Notes: a model not told the origin generated them from the letters alone. DNA of 64,000 nt from Macrotis lagotis (GCF_037893015.1 NC_133665.1:21613207-21677206), one strand, 5' to 3'; positions 35,287 through 48,095 are shown, counted from the stretch's first letter. Program-made: numbers and translations.

Positions 35287-35443
35287 GGGGCAGCTAGGTG
35301 GCACAGTGGATAAAGCACCAGCCTTGGAGTCAGGAGTATCTGGGTTCAAAAGCGGTCTCAGACACTTAATAATTACCTAGCTGTGTGGCCTTGGGCAAGC
35401 CACTTAACTCCATTTGCCTTGAAAAATCTAAAAAAATAAAAAA
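35287..35443 (+). repeat. Short marsupial SINE, sense, with TSD
   Basis: GGGGCAGCTAGGTGGCACAG head, A-rich tail. Flanks AAATGTACAACA (35275-35286) and AAATGTGCAACA (35444-35455). Several overlapping open frames cross it; none is a gene. Confidence 0.92.
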
Positions 35444-35989
35444 AAATGTGCAACAAAGAACAATAGGTTATTCAGAAAGAGACAAAGACAAGCATAATAA
35501 CCTTAAAATTAATATTGTATTTTTAATGCCAGCTCTATGTAATTCATGGTTTCATTCACAATCCCCTATTTTTCTTTTCAATCTGCTTATGTAGAAATAT
35601 TTTTGTGTCAGAATATGTTCAGAATACTAAGCCAAATTCTATAAAAGATAAAAAGTGGAGATTAGATACTGTCCCTGCCAAAACCAATTGCTATATTGCT
35701 CAATGTATGAAAGTACAGTAAGTCCTTAGAGCATATATTATATATTCTGCCCAGTTCCAATCCACATGAAGGTGTGTCTATTTTGGGCATGCTCATTACA
35801 GGGTCACTTATTCCTACTTCAGAACATGGGTTAAATATCTTTTGACCATTTCCTGTCAACATACTGCATGATGATGAAGCCCTTTAATTGGCTTCTTTGC
35901 TAGAATTAAATGTACATACAAAATGTTCAAGGGATGATTTCTCATTCTCTTTCCTAATACTTTCTGGTAAAAAGGTTTTTTGTGGAGAG

Positions 35990-36245
35990 GAGAGACAGAC
36001 TGTTCTATCTCTGCCCCTCAATTTCTCTTTACCCATTGCTTAGTGTCTATGAATGCATTGTGCCTGTTTCTTTTGTCTCTTTTATGTTTATTCTTTGCTG
36101 TTCATAGGTATATGAGTATATTGAGAAACAGATGTTCTCTGTCCATCCGTCTCCCTTTCCCCATTGCTTAGTGTCCATAAATGCATCCTGTCTGTTTCTT
36201 TTGTCTGTTTTACATTTATTCTTTCCTGTTCATAGGTAAATGTAG
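35990..36245. repeat. Two tandem copies of a ~128-bp unit
   Basis: CATTGCTTAGTGTC occurs at about 36034 and 36162, and TTCATAGGTA at 36101 and 36229, both 128 bp apart. The CTGTTTCTTTTGTCT segment is likewise duplicated. The copies differ by several substitutions and small indels. No family is recognised; short open frames are the only coding hint. Confidence 0.85.
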
Positions 36246-36713
36246 TCCTAGAGACATCAGCAGAAGTAGCTCTGTCCACTGAGGAGCCACTGGGACTCCA
36301 TTCCCTGAAGAATTTACCTGCTTGACCCAAACCATCAATGAATCAACCAGATATTCAAGAGCTGAACAAAGGAGTAATTCAGCCATTTGCTATGCCATTC
36401 CAAAAGTGAACTTGATAGGGAGAAAGGATTTACAGATCCAGAAAGTACCTCCACACTATTTGAGGGAAATGTTTTGTAAACACTACTTTAAGTTTGAGTG
36501 CAATTTCCTCAATATCTTCCATTATGAGAGTATGCTTTTTAATTTTTACCTTTGCTATACCTTTTCAGTAAATATGCTTTTTAAAAAGTTAACTGACTTC
36601 AACTAGCTAATTGGTTTTGGGGAGAACACAAGATGGGGACTCATGAACAAATGACTTAAAAAAAAATCTCAACTCCTCAAGGAAGCCCCTAGAGTCATAA
36701 GAAGTCACCTACT

Positions 36714-36866
36714 GGGCAGCTAGGTGGTACAGTGGATAGAGCACCAACCCTGGAGTCAGGAGTGCGTGAGTTCAATCTGGCCTCAGACACTTAATAATTA
36801 CCTAGCTGTGTGGCCTAGGGCAAGCCACTTAACCCCATTGCCTTGCAAAAAAAGCTAAAAAAAAAA
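36714..36866 (+). repeat. Short marsupial SINE, sense, with TSD
   Basis: GGGCAGCTAGGTGGTACAGT to CCATTGCCTTGC plus an A-tail. Flanks AAGTCACCTACT (36702-36713) and AAGTCATCTACT (36867-36878). Confidence 0.92.
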
Positions 36867-37334
36867 AAGTCATCTACTTTTGAGTATCCAACCCAGGATC
36901 CATAAGACTATGTTAACTGAGTTGAGCTAGAAGTCACTAGAGTGAATGAGTTTTAAGAATTATGTAGCTGAAAAGATAATCAACATGAATATTCAAATCC
37001 CCAAGCATGAATTCAGAAAAGATTCTCTTAGAGTCTATCTTTGGCCCTCCTCCTTTTACTTCCTGTACTTTCTACTTGAAAACTCTTGACTCTTTATACT
37101 TCTTCCCTTGAAATTCCTTCCCAGAAGGAAATCTAATGCAGCACATTTATATTTACAAGGAAAATCCTTTCCCTAGATGCCTTGGGGCAAGTCCAACTTT
37201 CTGCCCTCTCCATCAAAGATAAGTGGAAGAAAAATCTAATATTGCCATTGAAGAAAAAGCAAGGTTAGGATCATGCTGTATAAACTCTTAGAAAGTCATG
37301 GTATTTAAAACAAACAAACAAACAACAGAAAAGA

Positions 37335-37490
37335 CCATTGTTGGCTCTAGAATTAGGAAAAGAGTTCAAATTCCATCTCCTAATAATATGTTTGACTTTA
37401 AACAAATCACTTAATCAGTCTAGACTACAATATCCTTATCTCTAAAATGAGAGAGTTGAACTAGACAACCTTCTGAATTTCCTCTCATGA
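37335..37490 (+). repeat. MIR-type SINE, sense
   Basis: CTAGAATTAGGAAAAGAGTT, AACAAATCACTTAATCAGTC, CTTATCTCTAAAATGAGAGA. The stretch 37500-38820 that follows holds nothing I can name. Confidence 0.5.
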
Positions 37491-38829
37491 TCCCATGATG
37501 ATTATTTTGTGGTCCTTTGAACCCAGAAATTCTTGAACCTTGCATTTACCCAAAAGGCAACTTCCAAAGCTAGGATTCTCCTTTTGGGCTGAACAGATGG
37601 TATTCAAGTGTCTGCTTTTGCCATGTCCATTTAAAGAAAACCACTGGGTACCACTGTTGTTATTTTCTGTTAAGCTAGAAAAGACCTCTCCTGTCAGGTC
37701 AAATTCACACACATGTCTACAAATACCATGTGTTTCTATCACAAATTACCAACAATGATTTCTGGAGTGATAGCGAGGGAGACACCCACTCTTGCCCTAT
37801 TTTGTTATCCTCTATAAGAAGTCACAAGAACAAAAGAAGGAAAACCTGAGGACTATGTAAAACAGAACAGCTCTTTTATAGACCACAGAATGGGACAGAT
37901 CAGAAAGTCAATCACCAGGTAGCAAACCAATTCATATAGCTGTAGAGATGGTTCTACATAAATCTTAGCTTCAGGATATGATCATTACCTTTTAATCACA
38001 TATGATTGATCGAAGAACTACAGAAATTTGTTATTAGTTCATCTGATCATCACCTTTACATGTAAAATAACTTGGATTAAATGATTTGAGAGATCACTAC
38101 CAGTTATAAAATCATGCTCCTATGATGTACTGAAATGAATTAAACTCATACATATCACTCTTTCCTCATTCTGGGTACTGTTATCCGTAGATCTCTAGAT
38201 AATCTCAAGTTTTGTTAATGATCCTAGAATTAGCACAGGGGTCTGCCACTTCTGCCTGTACCCTGCCATCATCCTAAGGGGCTTCATATTCCTAAACTCC
38301 TTGTAATATATTCATATTGAGGACTCCACTAAAAATCCTTCCTCTAAATTCTTTAACCAACAGCTTCCCCCATATTATTGTATCCATACACAGCAATATT
38401 GCCTATTATATCTCATCATTTTGTAATTGTACCTCCTCAACATGAGTTTTGAAATTCAGTTCTCTAATTTCCTAATCTTCCACTTCTCATATTCTTATAC
38501 ACTAAATCTGCCTATCATGCAAACATATAAAAGCAGTAGTCTCAGAGCCTGAAAAATATCTGATTTTCTTCCTCTTTTCTCATATCTAACTCCTTAAGTG
38601 ATCCTAAAACAAAACTGAGGTATTCAGTGAAGAAGAAAAGTCAGTCAGTTAAAAAAATTGCAAATTGATGCATAGAGATTGTTTTACAATGCAATTTCTT
38701 TATTCTCTTATATATTCAGCAATTGAAAGCAATAAAAGAAAAATAAAAGTCTAAATATAGAAAAATTTTAAAAATAAAAGCAGGAAAACAGCTATAGGCT
38801 TCATAAAGTTTAGAAATTAAATTTTAAAA

Positions 38830-41790
38830 ATATTTTATTTTTGTAAAAGCATCACAATATCCAGTCCCATCATTATATGGTTGAGAATAGCTAAGTCAGT
38901 CACAAGTTATCTTACAGTATTGCTATTACTTTATACAGAGTACATTTCTCTTTGCATCAGCTTATGTAAGTTTTCCTAGGTTGGCCTGAGAGCATCCTGT
39001 TCATCATTTCTTATAGTACAATAATATTCCATACAAATCACATAGCACAATTTATTCATCCATTCCCCAATTGATGGACATTCCTTCAATTTCTAATTCT
39101 TTGCCACTACAAAAGAACTGCTATTTGAACTGAATATTTTGTACATATAGGTCTTTTTTTATGTTTTTTTTTTAAATCTCTTTTGGGATACAGATCTAGT
39201 AGTGGTATTGCTAGGTAAAATAATATGCATGGTTTTATAGCCCTTTAGGCAAAGTTTCAAATTGCTCTACAGAATGGTTGAATCAGTTCACAAGTCCACC
39301 AATAATGCATTAATGTCTCCTTTTTCCTACAGTACCTTCAACATTTGTCGTTTTCCTTTGCTGTTCTATTAGCCATATTAGATATGGGATAGTATCGCAG
39401 AATTGTTTCAATTTTCATTTCTCTAATCAATAGTGAATTAGAGCATTTTTTCATATGTTAAAGATAGCTTTGATTACTTCATCTGAAAACTGTTCATATC
39501 TTTTAATCACTTATCAATTTGGGAATGACTCTTATTTTTATAAATATGATTCCATTCTCTGTATGTTTGAGAAATGAAGCATTTATCAGAGAAATTTGCT
39601 TCCAAAATATTTTCACAGTTATAATTGCTATTTCCCTCCATCCTATCCCTCTCATACTGTTTATTCTATTCTCTCTCCCCTTTTATCTTGTCTCTTCAAA
39701 TTTGTTCTGCTTCTGCCTACTACTTCCCTTTATCTGCCCTCCCTTTTATCATGTTCTCTGTCTTATTTTCTTATTCTCATGTCTTATTCTCTTCCTCTCC
39801 CTCCTACTTTCCTATAAGGGAGGATAGATTTCTATACTCAGTTGAATGTGTATGTTTTTCCCTCTGAGCCAATTCTAAGAGTAAAGTTCATTAATTCTCA
39901 CTCTCCTCTCCTGACTTCACCTCCACTATAAAAAAAAGCTTTTCCTGCTCTCTCTTTGTGAGATAATTTACCCAATTCTACCTCTCCCTTTTTTATTCTC
40001 TCAGTATTTTTCTCTCTCACCACTTAATTTTATTTTTTTAGATACCATCCCTTCATATTTAACTTATACCTATGCCCTCTGTCTATATGAATTATTTCCA
40101 ACTGCCCTACTAATGAGAAAGTTCTTACGAATTACAATATCATTTCTCCAAGTAGTTTAACCTTATTAAGTCCTTTATGATTTCTCTCTTATTTACCTTT
40201 TTATGCTTCTCTTAAGTCTTGTGAAAGTCAAGTTTTCTATTCAGCACTGGTCTTTTCAACAAGAATGCTTGCTTCTTTGAATGTCATTAAATGTCCATTA
40301 TTTTTAGAATTTAAAAAATTTAAAAATTCCCTCTTCTAGATCCATTTCCAATTCAGTTTTTTTTGTGATGAAATATTTCACATTATCTTCTGTTTTTTCT
40401 TTTGGTTTGTTTTATTGTTTCTTGCTTTTTCAGAGTCATTAGCTTCCATTTGCTCAATTCTAATTTTTAAGGAATTATTTTCTTCAGTGAGTTTTTGTAC
40501 CTCCTTTTCCATTTGGCCAGTTCTACTTTTTTAAGGCATTTTTCTCCTCATTGACTTTTTTGTACTTCTTTTACTATTTGGCCTATTCTTTTTTTAGTGT
40601 TATTTTTTTTCAGCATTTTTTTTTGTGTCTCCTTTACCAAGCTGCTGAGATGTTTGTCATATTTTTTCTTGAATCACTCATTTCTCTTCCCAAGTTTTCC
40701 TCTACCTCTCTTATTTTATTTTCAAAATAAAAATTTTGAAGCACTTCCACTCATATTTTTTGTAGGCTTTGGATGTAAGAAGTTTGAATTTTTTTTCCAG
40801 TGAATATTTTAATCCATTCTTTTTTTTTTTTGACTTTTTTTTTGAAATTTGACTTTGGTTATCATCTGAGTGTGCATTTTGATCTTCCTTGTCATCACAG
40901 TAACTTTCTATGGTCAGATTTTTTCTTTTGTTTGTTCATTTTCCCAGTCTATTATTTGACTTTTGACTCTTTGTCAAAGTAGGTCTCTCTTCCAGAGTGG
41001 AGGATGCACTGTTCCAAGTTTTAGGGGTCTGGGGTAATTTTTTTTTCAGATATGCTTCCAGGGACCTGTAAGTCTTCAGTTAATCCAAGATAGTATAACC
41101 TAAAGAAAGATGTTTACTACTCTTCTGTACCAGAGTCTTTGAGTAACTACAAGTACTCTTTCTTGCCCTGTAACTGTGAGAAGGGTCTCATTTCCCTGTG
41201 GACACAAGCTCTAATGGGCTAGTGCTCTTCCTCACCTTGGGACTGTCAACCAGATCTGAGACTCAGATCCCTTGGCTCAGTGCTAGCCATGAGATCACTA
41301 TGATCCCCTGACCAGTTGTTTGTTCCCCTTACCATCTGTGGACTGAGAGCTCCAGAAGCAGCTGCTGCCACGACTGCTGATTCGGTGGCTTCTAAGGCCT
41401 GTTCCTGGTTTGTTGAGGCCACCTGTGCTAGACTATGCTCCATTCTCATCCAAGTGAGATAGACCTTTTCTGCTAAACTTCTAAGTTGTCTTTGGAGTCT
41501 GTGGGCTGAGAGGTCTGGAAACTGCCAAAGCTGTCACTGATTCAATTGCCCCTGGGGTCTGCTACTGGATTTGCTAGGGCCCAGTTGTCACTGTGCTGGA
41601 CTGGCCTCCTGTCTCATCCTGATGACCTTCTGAGTTGTCTTGGGCTGGAAATATGTTTCACTCTGTCTTTTTGTGGGCTCTGTCACTCTAAAATTTGTTT
41701 AGAATCATTATTTAAAAGTATTTGGAGAGGTTTGGGGAAGGGTCAGGGGAGTCCCTGCCTCTACTCCCCCATCTTGATTCAACCCCTGAA
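38830..41790 (-). mobile_element. HAL1-like L1 element (ORF1, no ORF2 body), antisense
   Basis: Read on the minus strand, it opens at about 41790 with an L1-type 5' UTR (top strand CTCCCCCATCTTGATTC). A decayed ORF1 with its coiled-coil segment follows at about 41000-40330. Most of the ORF1 C-terminal domain appears deleted near 40310. A spacer of roughly 650 bp then leads straight to the extreme C-terminal end of ORF2 (about 39620-38870). No endonuclease or reverse transcriptase segment is present. At about 3 kb with both ends, it fits a half-L1 design. Frames are broken. Confidence 0.6.
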
Positions 41791-42116
41791 GGTCCTTATA
41801 GAAACATAACCACTCTGAATTTATTTGGAGCAAAATCAAAGATCTCGACACAGGGTTGGATAATTTTTTCCCTAAAAAGCAACAAAATCATCCTCAAGAC
41901 TTAACTGATCTGGGGGAATATGGCTTAAACCTTAAACCTTCTAGTATATTTACATATAAAAGACAATGCATGAGGAGTCAGTATTTCTCAGGTTTTACAT
42001 ATGCTGCTGACCAGGTCTGCCCTGTGCTGGGAAATGCAGAGAAAGGGTAACTGAGCCTAGCTAAATCCATTGCCAAATGTCTTTTCCAAGCAATTATTAA
42101 GCAAATTTTATTTTGT

Positions 42117-42442
42117 GGATTGTTGTTGTTGTTGTTGCTTGTCCTTTGTTCTAGAAGAAGACCTCAGGGAGGTGATGCCATAACAAGCACATGAACTGGA
42201 TTTGAGAGAATGGATGCTATGCTAAGTCACCAGTCTTACTTTCTACTCCAGAGCCATCTGAGTTCAATGGCCCAATATGGATCAGGATGACTGGAGATGA
42301 CCCTGGATGCAGAAGCAAATGGGCTTAAGTGACTTGTCCAGGGTCACACAGTTTTAAGTCTAATTTTAAGGCTGGATTTAAATTCAGATCCTTCTGGTTC
42401 CAAGGCCAGTGCTCTATCCATTGTATCACCTAGCTTCCCCAA
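42117..42442 (-). repeat. Long tRNA-type SINE, antisense
   Basis: Starts with (TTG)n and TCCTTTGTTCTAGAAGAAG, then GGAGGTGATGCCATAACAAG, GATCAGGATGACTGGAGATG, and the SINE head in reverse to CACCTAGCTTCCCC. The same family is at 63235-63735 in sense. Confidence 0.75.
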
Positions 42443-42479
42443 GTTTAAATTTATATTGTCAAATATAAAATGATCAAAA

Positions 42480-43200
42480 AATATCTTTTGTTGCAGTCAT
42501 GAGCTGAGTTACCAAGTGAGCCCAAGGCCAGTCTGTCCCAGAACTTGTACTTAAATTTGACCACATATTTGAGCACTTTATTTTACTAGTTGCTACCCTA
42601 TGAACTCTTTCTCCTCTGACTTTTTGCTCTTCCAGAGTAGCAAATCCTCATCCCTAGGTAAGCCCCATCATCTGATTTCTCTGTTCCTATTTTGGGGCCA
42701 CAGATTATTGACAAAAAATCCTGAAACTAAGCTGACTTTACATTATGTTATAAATGGTTCACATTTATAAAAACTTAGTCCAGATTTATTCAAATAGCTT
42801 TTTATTAATTAACTTTTCTGCAGAAAAGGACCATTTCCCTTAGCAGGAAAGGCCCTGAACTACTGTGGCAATATCTAATCTTATATGCAATTTGAAAGGT
42901 TTTTCTCCTCCCCTCTGAGCCAGGCATGGGTTACAATCCAATCAAGACACCCACCCCATATCATTCTCTAATGTGTTTACCAGGAGGCTCTTTTAATATC
43001 TATAAGAAGGGTGACTACCTCTCAATTCTCAGATTCTCTCCTTATAGGCTAAATCTAAGCTTTTAATAGGATAATTCCCCCTCAATACCTTTGGTCACGC
43101 AATTCCTATGCCAGTTAGCTCTTCCACAAAGCTATCTGGGATTCCCCAAATCTAGATCCCTTCCTCTTAGACCTCAGAGATCATTCTTTTTGCAGCTCTT
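42480..43200. other. Unassigned, possibly LTR-like block
   Basis: A mixed pyrimidine-rich stretch with TATA-like TTTTAATATCTATAAG (about 42992-43007). No open frame is present and no matching second LTR was found in the window. Family unknown. Confidence 0.2.
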
Positions 43201-43354
43201 TGGTATGCTTACTTAGTCAGTGTGGTCTAGTGGATAGAGAAAAGCCCTTGAAGCCAGAGGACATAATTAGCAAATCACATAATCTTAGTGTTCTAAACAA
43301 CTCTTACAACTTTTTAAGTTGTAAGATAGTGCAGAATTGCATTAGTCTAAAAAG

Positions 43355-43500
43355 TTTCACAGGACCTAGAGCTAAAAGGGCCATCTTACTCCAATCATCT
43401 TATTTTACAGCTGAGAAAACTGATCCTCAAAGAGGCTCAGAGTAAGCATCTGAGCTTGAAACCATGTCCTCTGACTGAAGTCAGAACCAGTGTTCTTTTC
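43355..43500 (-). repeat. CORE-SINE, antisense
   Basis: CACAGGACCTAGAGCTAAAA, CTTATTTTACAGCTGAGAAA, AACCATGTCCTCTGACTGAA. A SINE head fragment (TCAGTGTGGTCTAGTGGATA) precedes it at about 43215. Confidence 0.55.
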
Positions 43501-43734
43501 AATATACCAGTTTTCTCCCTCAGGAGGTTCCTTATCTTTATCTGAATTTTAGATGATCTAAAGGTCAATAGGAAGGAACATGTTGGACATTTCCAATAAT
43601 AATCTATAGTTAAGAAATGGTAAAATGGATATCATAAAGGATACATATGATCAAAAATTTAAAGAGATGGTCAAGGGATAACAGGTATGCATCATAAACA
43701 TTAATGATATGCATGAAAGGTAAAGGAAACAAGT

Positions 43735-43905
43735 ATTTGTTTATATCTCATTTGATTTTCATAGCAACCCTAGGATGTTATTATTATGCCTATTTTTCAG
43801 TTGTGAAGACTAAGACAGAAGTTAAGTGATTTGCTCAGGTCACACAGATTTTCCTGACTCCCAAATGAGTATGTTATCCTCTGCATCACCTAGTCACCTA
43901 AAGCG
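43735..43905 (-). repeat. MIR, antisense
   Basis: TTTGATTTTCATAGCAACCC, AAGTTAAGTGATTTGCTCAG, CTGCATCACCTAGTC. Confidence 0.65.
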
Positions 43906-44759
43906 GCATCTTTAACATATTGGAGAGATCCTTTTAATGGAGGATCTATGGGACAATATGAGTCATGTTAAATGAAAAGACATACTCTGTGAGCAGGTTC
44001 GATGAAGCTAATGATTCCATCTATGAGATCATATGAAGGCCATATGAACATGTTTGGGTCTTATCCTCATTTGGAGGTTGGTTGCAAGAGGCATTAGAGG
44101 CGCAATTCCCAGATTGTGAAGATGATCAAGGAGATCAGTTATTCTCAACTCTAAAATCAACAAATTTAATTATATAATACCATACTAAAAAAGGTAAATA
44201 TCTGTACCCTATTAAATAATATTTTGCTTACTTGCTATAAATAAGAATCCTAAAATAGTCCCACCTTTACAACTTTATGTGAATGTGTGATAGAGTCCTG
44301 AAAAGGTTGCACATGTGTGCTGTATGTGATAACCTGCAAGGATAACTATAGGTTGGACCAGTCTCCTTTTAACCTGTAACTAATTTTGATTCCAAAAAAT
44401 GTCCCTAGGAACAGATTTTGTACATAGGGAATAGAGATAATACTTCGCAACTTCAGAAGAAGCAGAGCTGGGGACTTTGAATATAAACCCCTGGAGACCA
44501 AACCAGTCTTGGCATTGCTCTGCCCCCGTGATTTGTTTTGTACTGATGCCAGTTTATGAGCTCAGGAGAATTAGGCTCCAGGGAGCTGAAATAACTGTAA
44601 TTGGGAGGACAATTGCAGTCACATCTTATCCTCAATGGGACTGGTCAGTTGAGGATATGTATCCTTGATAATATCCCTAGGCAAAATTAGTTTCAAGAAC
44701 ATGAAAGGACATGCATTGTTCATTCTATGCTGAGGGTAACAGTGATTTCAATGTACTAT

Positions 44760-44960
44760 AAATAGTAATAACTGGCTTTTGTGTGGTGTTTTAGGGTTTG
44801 CAAAGCATTTTATGCACCTTTTCATATTTATCCTCACTCTAACCCTCTGAGTCAGGTACTCCTTTTATCCCACTTCTATAGATGAAAGGTCTGAGAGAAG
44901 TTTTAAGTGACTTTAGGCAGGACTGAACTTAGGTCTTCTTGCCTATACACTTTGCCATCC
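44760..44960 (-). repeat. MIR-type SINE, antisense
   Basis: GGTTTGCAAAGCATTTTATG, TTTATCCTCACTCTAACCCT, AAGTGACTTTAGGCAGGACT. The preceding 43910-44750 is unassigned. Confidence 0.6.
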
Positions 44961-45029
44961 TGGAACTTTGTTGATTTTAGAGTTATGCTTAAAATTATAT
45001 CCTATCAATCAATAAAAATCATAAAGAAT

Positions 45030-45215
45030 TTTATTAATTGGTTACTATGTCTTGGGCCCTGGAGAGACACCCATAAAAAAACAAAATAGTCCCTATTCCC
45101 AGAGGAAGTACACTCAAATGGAGAGACACTATATATATATATAAATATATATATTTATATATATATATACAATTACACATAGTAGTTAAATGATAAATAC
45201 ATGAAAAGTAGTTAA
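45030..45215 (+). repeat. Dispersed repeat fragment with TA-rich tract
   Basis: CTATGTCTTGGGCCCTGGAG and AATAGTCCCTATTCCCAGAG match the dispersed family. An alternating TA tract interrupts it at 45130-45169. Confidence 0.5.
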
Positions 45216-45244
45216 ACATTGAGTTTGAGGTTTTGTTAGTGTTG

Positions 45245-45800
45245 TAATATGACTCTTCTCCCTGCTACAAATCCCTTCTCTCTGCATTCCTTCTTCCAGT
45301 GATATATCTAAACCACAGGTCTAATTATGTCATTCTCCTACAGTAGCTCACTATTAACTCTAGGATCAAATACAAAGCTCTGTTTGGCATTTTAAACACT
45401 TTAGCACCCTGTTCCAATCTACCTTTCCAGCTAACAAAAAATTCTATCTCCCAACTCAATACTTTTGCACAGGATGCTCCTTAGGCCTGGAATACACTCC
45501 CTCCTCATCTCCATCTCTTGGAATCACTATTTTTTTTTCCCTTCAATGTCCAATTTAGCATAGCTACTACTTTCTTCTTGCTTTAGGTCTCTCCTCATCC
45601 TCCTAACCTCCTCATCTAACCTCTTTTCTCTTCCCTCCCTCCCTCCCCCCCCCCACCTCACTCACTCCATGTTTATAATTTATATTTTTTTATATACTAT
45701 CCCAAAAGATTGTACGTCCTTGAGGGCTGAGTCAATTTTGTTTTTTGTCTCTATATCCCCAGTGCCTGGCACAGTATGTAATGGCTATTTAATTAATGAA
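45245..45800 (+). repeat. L2 LINE 3' region
   Basis: TCTAATTATGTCATTCTCCT, TCAAATACAAAGCTCTGTTT, CACAGGATGCTCCTTAGGCC, CCCAGTGCCTGGCACAGTAT: the full order of the L2 3' region, one of the clearest L2 copies here. Confidence 0.75.
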
Positions 45801-46459
45801 ATGATGGTTTTGCAATGTCATTCAATGTTCAACATATCCAGCCCCCTGCAAGTGTCTACATGCTATGTGAATATGAGAGTTCTGTAAAATCCACATGACT
45901 TTTTCCATTCTCATTTCTATATCATGGACTACATTTTTCATAGTTTATAGTTTTCTTCTTAACTCTCATTCCCTGTGATTTTAAGTTTCAGTGTATCATG
46001 GTCAAATTGAATGATTTTGGAGGATCACACCAAGTTCACAGAATCTCTTTCCTTCTTCATGCTTTGTCACAGATGTAGGCTTGAGAGTTACTATTTTCTT
46101 CCTGGTAGTTTGTTTCCTTTTGCTTATCATAATCATTGCCATCTTAAATAATCCAGACTAGTTTTACTAGGTTCCATCCTCCAGAAGGAAAGGAGCTATA
46201 ATAGAAAGAACTTAACCAATTTAGGAGCTCACAAATATAACATTCTGATCCCAGTTTAATGTCATGCCCTTTGTTCATCCTTATCTAGCTGACTCATGTG
46301 ATTTAAAGGGGTATATGACTATGGGAGGGGAGTACAGCTTATACAAATGCACAGAGACAGGAGATGACATGCCATGTGTGAAGAAAAGCAATAAGGTCAA
46401 TTTGCCTCATCCCAAAAGCCTATGAATAAAAATGCTATATAATAAGGCTAGAAAGATAG

Positions 46460-46760
46460 TTTGGAAGCAATCAATCAATCAATAAACATTTGTTAAGTAT
46501 CCTTTATTTGCCAAGCACTATGCTAAATGTTGGGGACACAAAAAGAGACAAAAAATAATCTTTGCCCTCAAGGAGCTCATAAGCTAATAGACCCTCTCCA
46601 ACTGAGAATTTTGTATTTCATCCTAGAGAGAAAGAGAGTGAATGAATTTTATTAAGAAAGGGAATGACATGATCAGATCTATACTTTAGGAATATCACTT
46701 TGGTGCCATGTGGATAATAGACTAGAAAGGGGAGAGACTTGAAAAGATAAAAATGAATTA
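46460..46760 (+). repeat. Dispersed marsupial repeat, deleted copy
   Basis: AATCAATCAATAAACATTTG, GCCAAGCACTATGCTAAATG, CTTTGCCCTCAAGGAGCTCA, then a jump to GAATGACATGATCAGATCTA. Confidence 0.55.
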
Positions 46761-47324
46761 GTGGATTCATAGAAGGGTGGTTCGCAAGTTCTACCTGGGA
46801 GAAACAAATAAAAGGAATTAGTGTTATTAGTTTTATCATGCATACAGGGCAATAAGAAACATTATTTCATGGAACATTTGGTCATCTGTATTGCAGAACT
46901 CATTAAAAGTACTTGAAAAGGACTTCTTGAAAATTATTACAGCTCTTTTGTTTCAGCATCTGTTACAGAGGACAAAATGGTAAAGAAATTCTCAAAAGGA
47001 CTTGATAAGATCTTCTAAATTAAATCATCATATATTTTAATATTCAGTGACTTCAGGGAAAAGTTGGAAATAGGCAAAAACAATTATGTTGAAAATAAAG
47101 AAGGAAAAAAATCATTTTTTAGTTACACAGAAGAATCAAATCCATAATCCATTCCCTTAATATACTACTTATTCAAGAAAAAAGACAAGGTTCTAATTAT
47201 ATTGAGCATTAACTAACATCCCTCCCCCCCAAAAAATGGAAAATGAAATAAAGTACATTTTAATAAATGGAAAATGACAATTACTCAGAAGTCATCCTGA
47301 ATCAGCTGTATCCAGTCAGAACTA

Positions 47325-47993
47325 CCATATTTCCCCATGTATAAGACAAACCCTTTTCCAAAAAAATGGGTCTAAAAACTAGGAACATCTTAGTCAATGC
47401 TTATAAATTTTTTTTTACTTTCATTTCCCAATTTTTTGCACTTGTTTCACATTTATTACCAGTATATTAGGTAACATTTTGTCATGTTCTGCCCAGAAAT
47501 GGCTCAAAACATAGTTTCATACAGTGTTGAATTCAAATTCAAAGTGATCTAGTTTATAAAAGTGAACAGAAATTGTGCTGCTGAAAGTTAGTTTGGTTTC
47601 CCTCCAACTGAGAAAAGAAGGCCATGAGAGGCAAATCAACAAAATGGCCTGATTTAGAGAGGAAATAAGAGATGGATTGAAGAGCAAAGGGCCATTGGAA
47701 TTCCTGAAAGATGGTTCAGCAGGAGGCCAGAATTGCTGATGAAAAAGAAGTGACTGATTTCAAAAGACACAACTGGTGTTTCAGGTTCGTGAAATGGAAT
47801 GGACTAAGCATGCATCCATGCACCAGACTTGGCCAAAAGACACCTGAAAGCTATGAGCAGAAGTTCCTTGAATTTCATGATGAATAAAACTTATGTTCAA
47901 TAACTTTATGTAATAGTTTTTTTTTCAAATTTTAGGCCCCCAAATTAAGATGTGCTTTATACATGGGAGTGTCATATACATGGGGAAATATGG
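47325..47993 (+). mobile_element. pogo/Tigger-like DNA transposon with intact TIRs
   Basis: The 669-bp element starts CCATATTTCCCCATGTATAA and ends with its inverse. The first 24 bases of the two ends differ at one position. A TA dinucleotide flanks each side (47323-47324 and 47994-47995), the usual target duplication of Tc1/mariner-pogo elements. About 47530-47880 on the + strand keeps traces of an N-terminal DNA-binding (Brinker/CENPB-type HTH) part of a pogo-like transposase, such as MRGKSTKWPDLERE and a later WCFRF-like stretch, broken by stops. The DDE catalytic part is missing, so it cannot move by itself. Confidence 0.8.
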
Positions 47994-48095
47994 TAATTTG
48001 TTAGAGCAAAGATTACAATTAAATCAAAGGAAAAAGACTATAAATTAGAAAAGACATGACATGGGGGAAGGTCCAAACTAGAAACACCAGAAGTT

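Noticed and set aside
39519..39867. Overlapping Leu/Ser/Phe-rich plus-strand frames
   Set aside because: They run along the pyrimidine-rich antisense strand of the HAL1-like spacer in several frames at once, which reflects composition and not coding.
41246..41449. 67-codon minus-strand frame with AAASGALSPQ
   Set aside because: It sits in the 5' UTR of the HAL1-like L1; no known protein resemblance.
42480..43200. A solo LTR
   Set aside because: Only a TATA-like motif and composition suggest it; no clear TG..CA ends, target duplication or second copy, so left unassigned.
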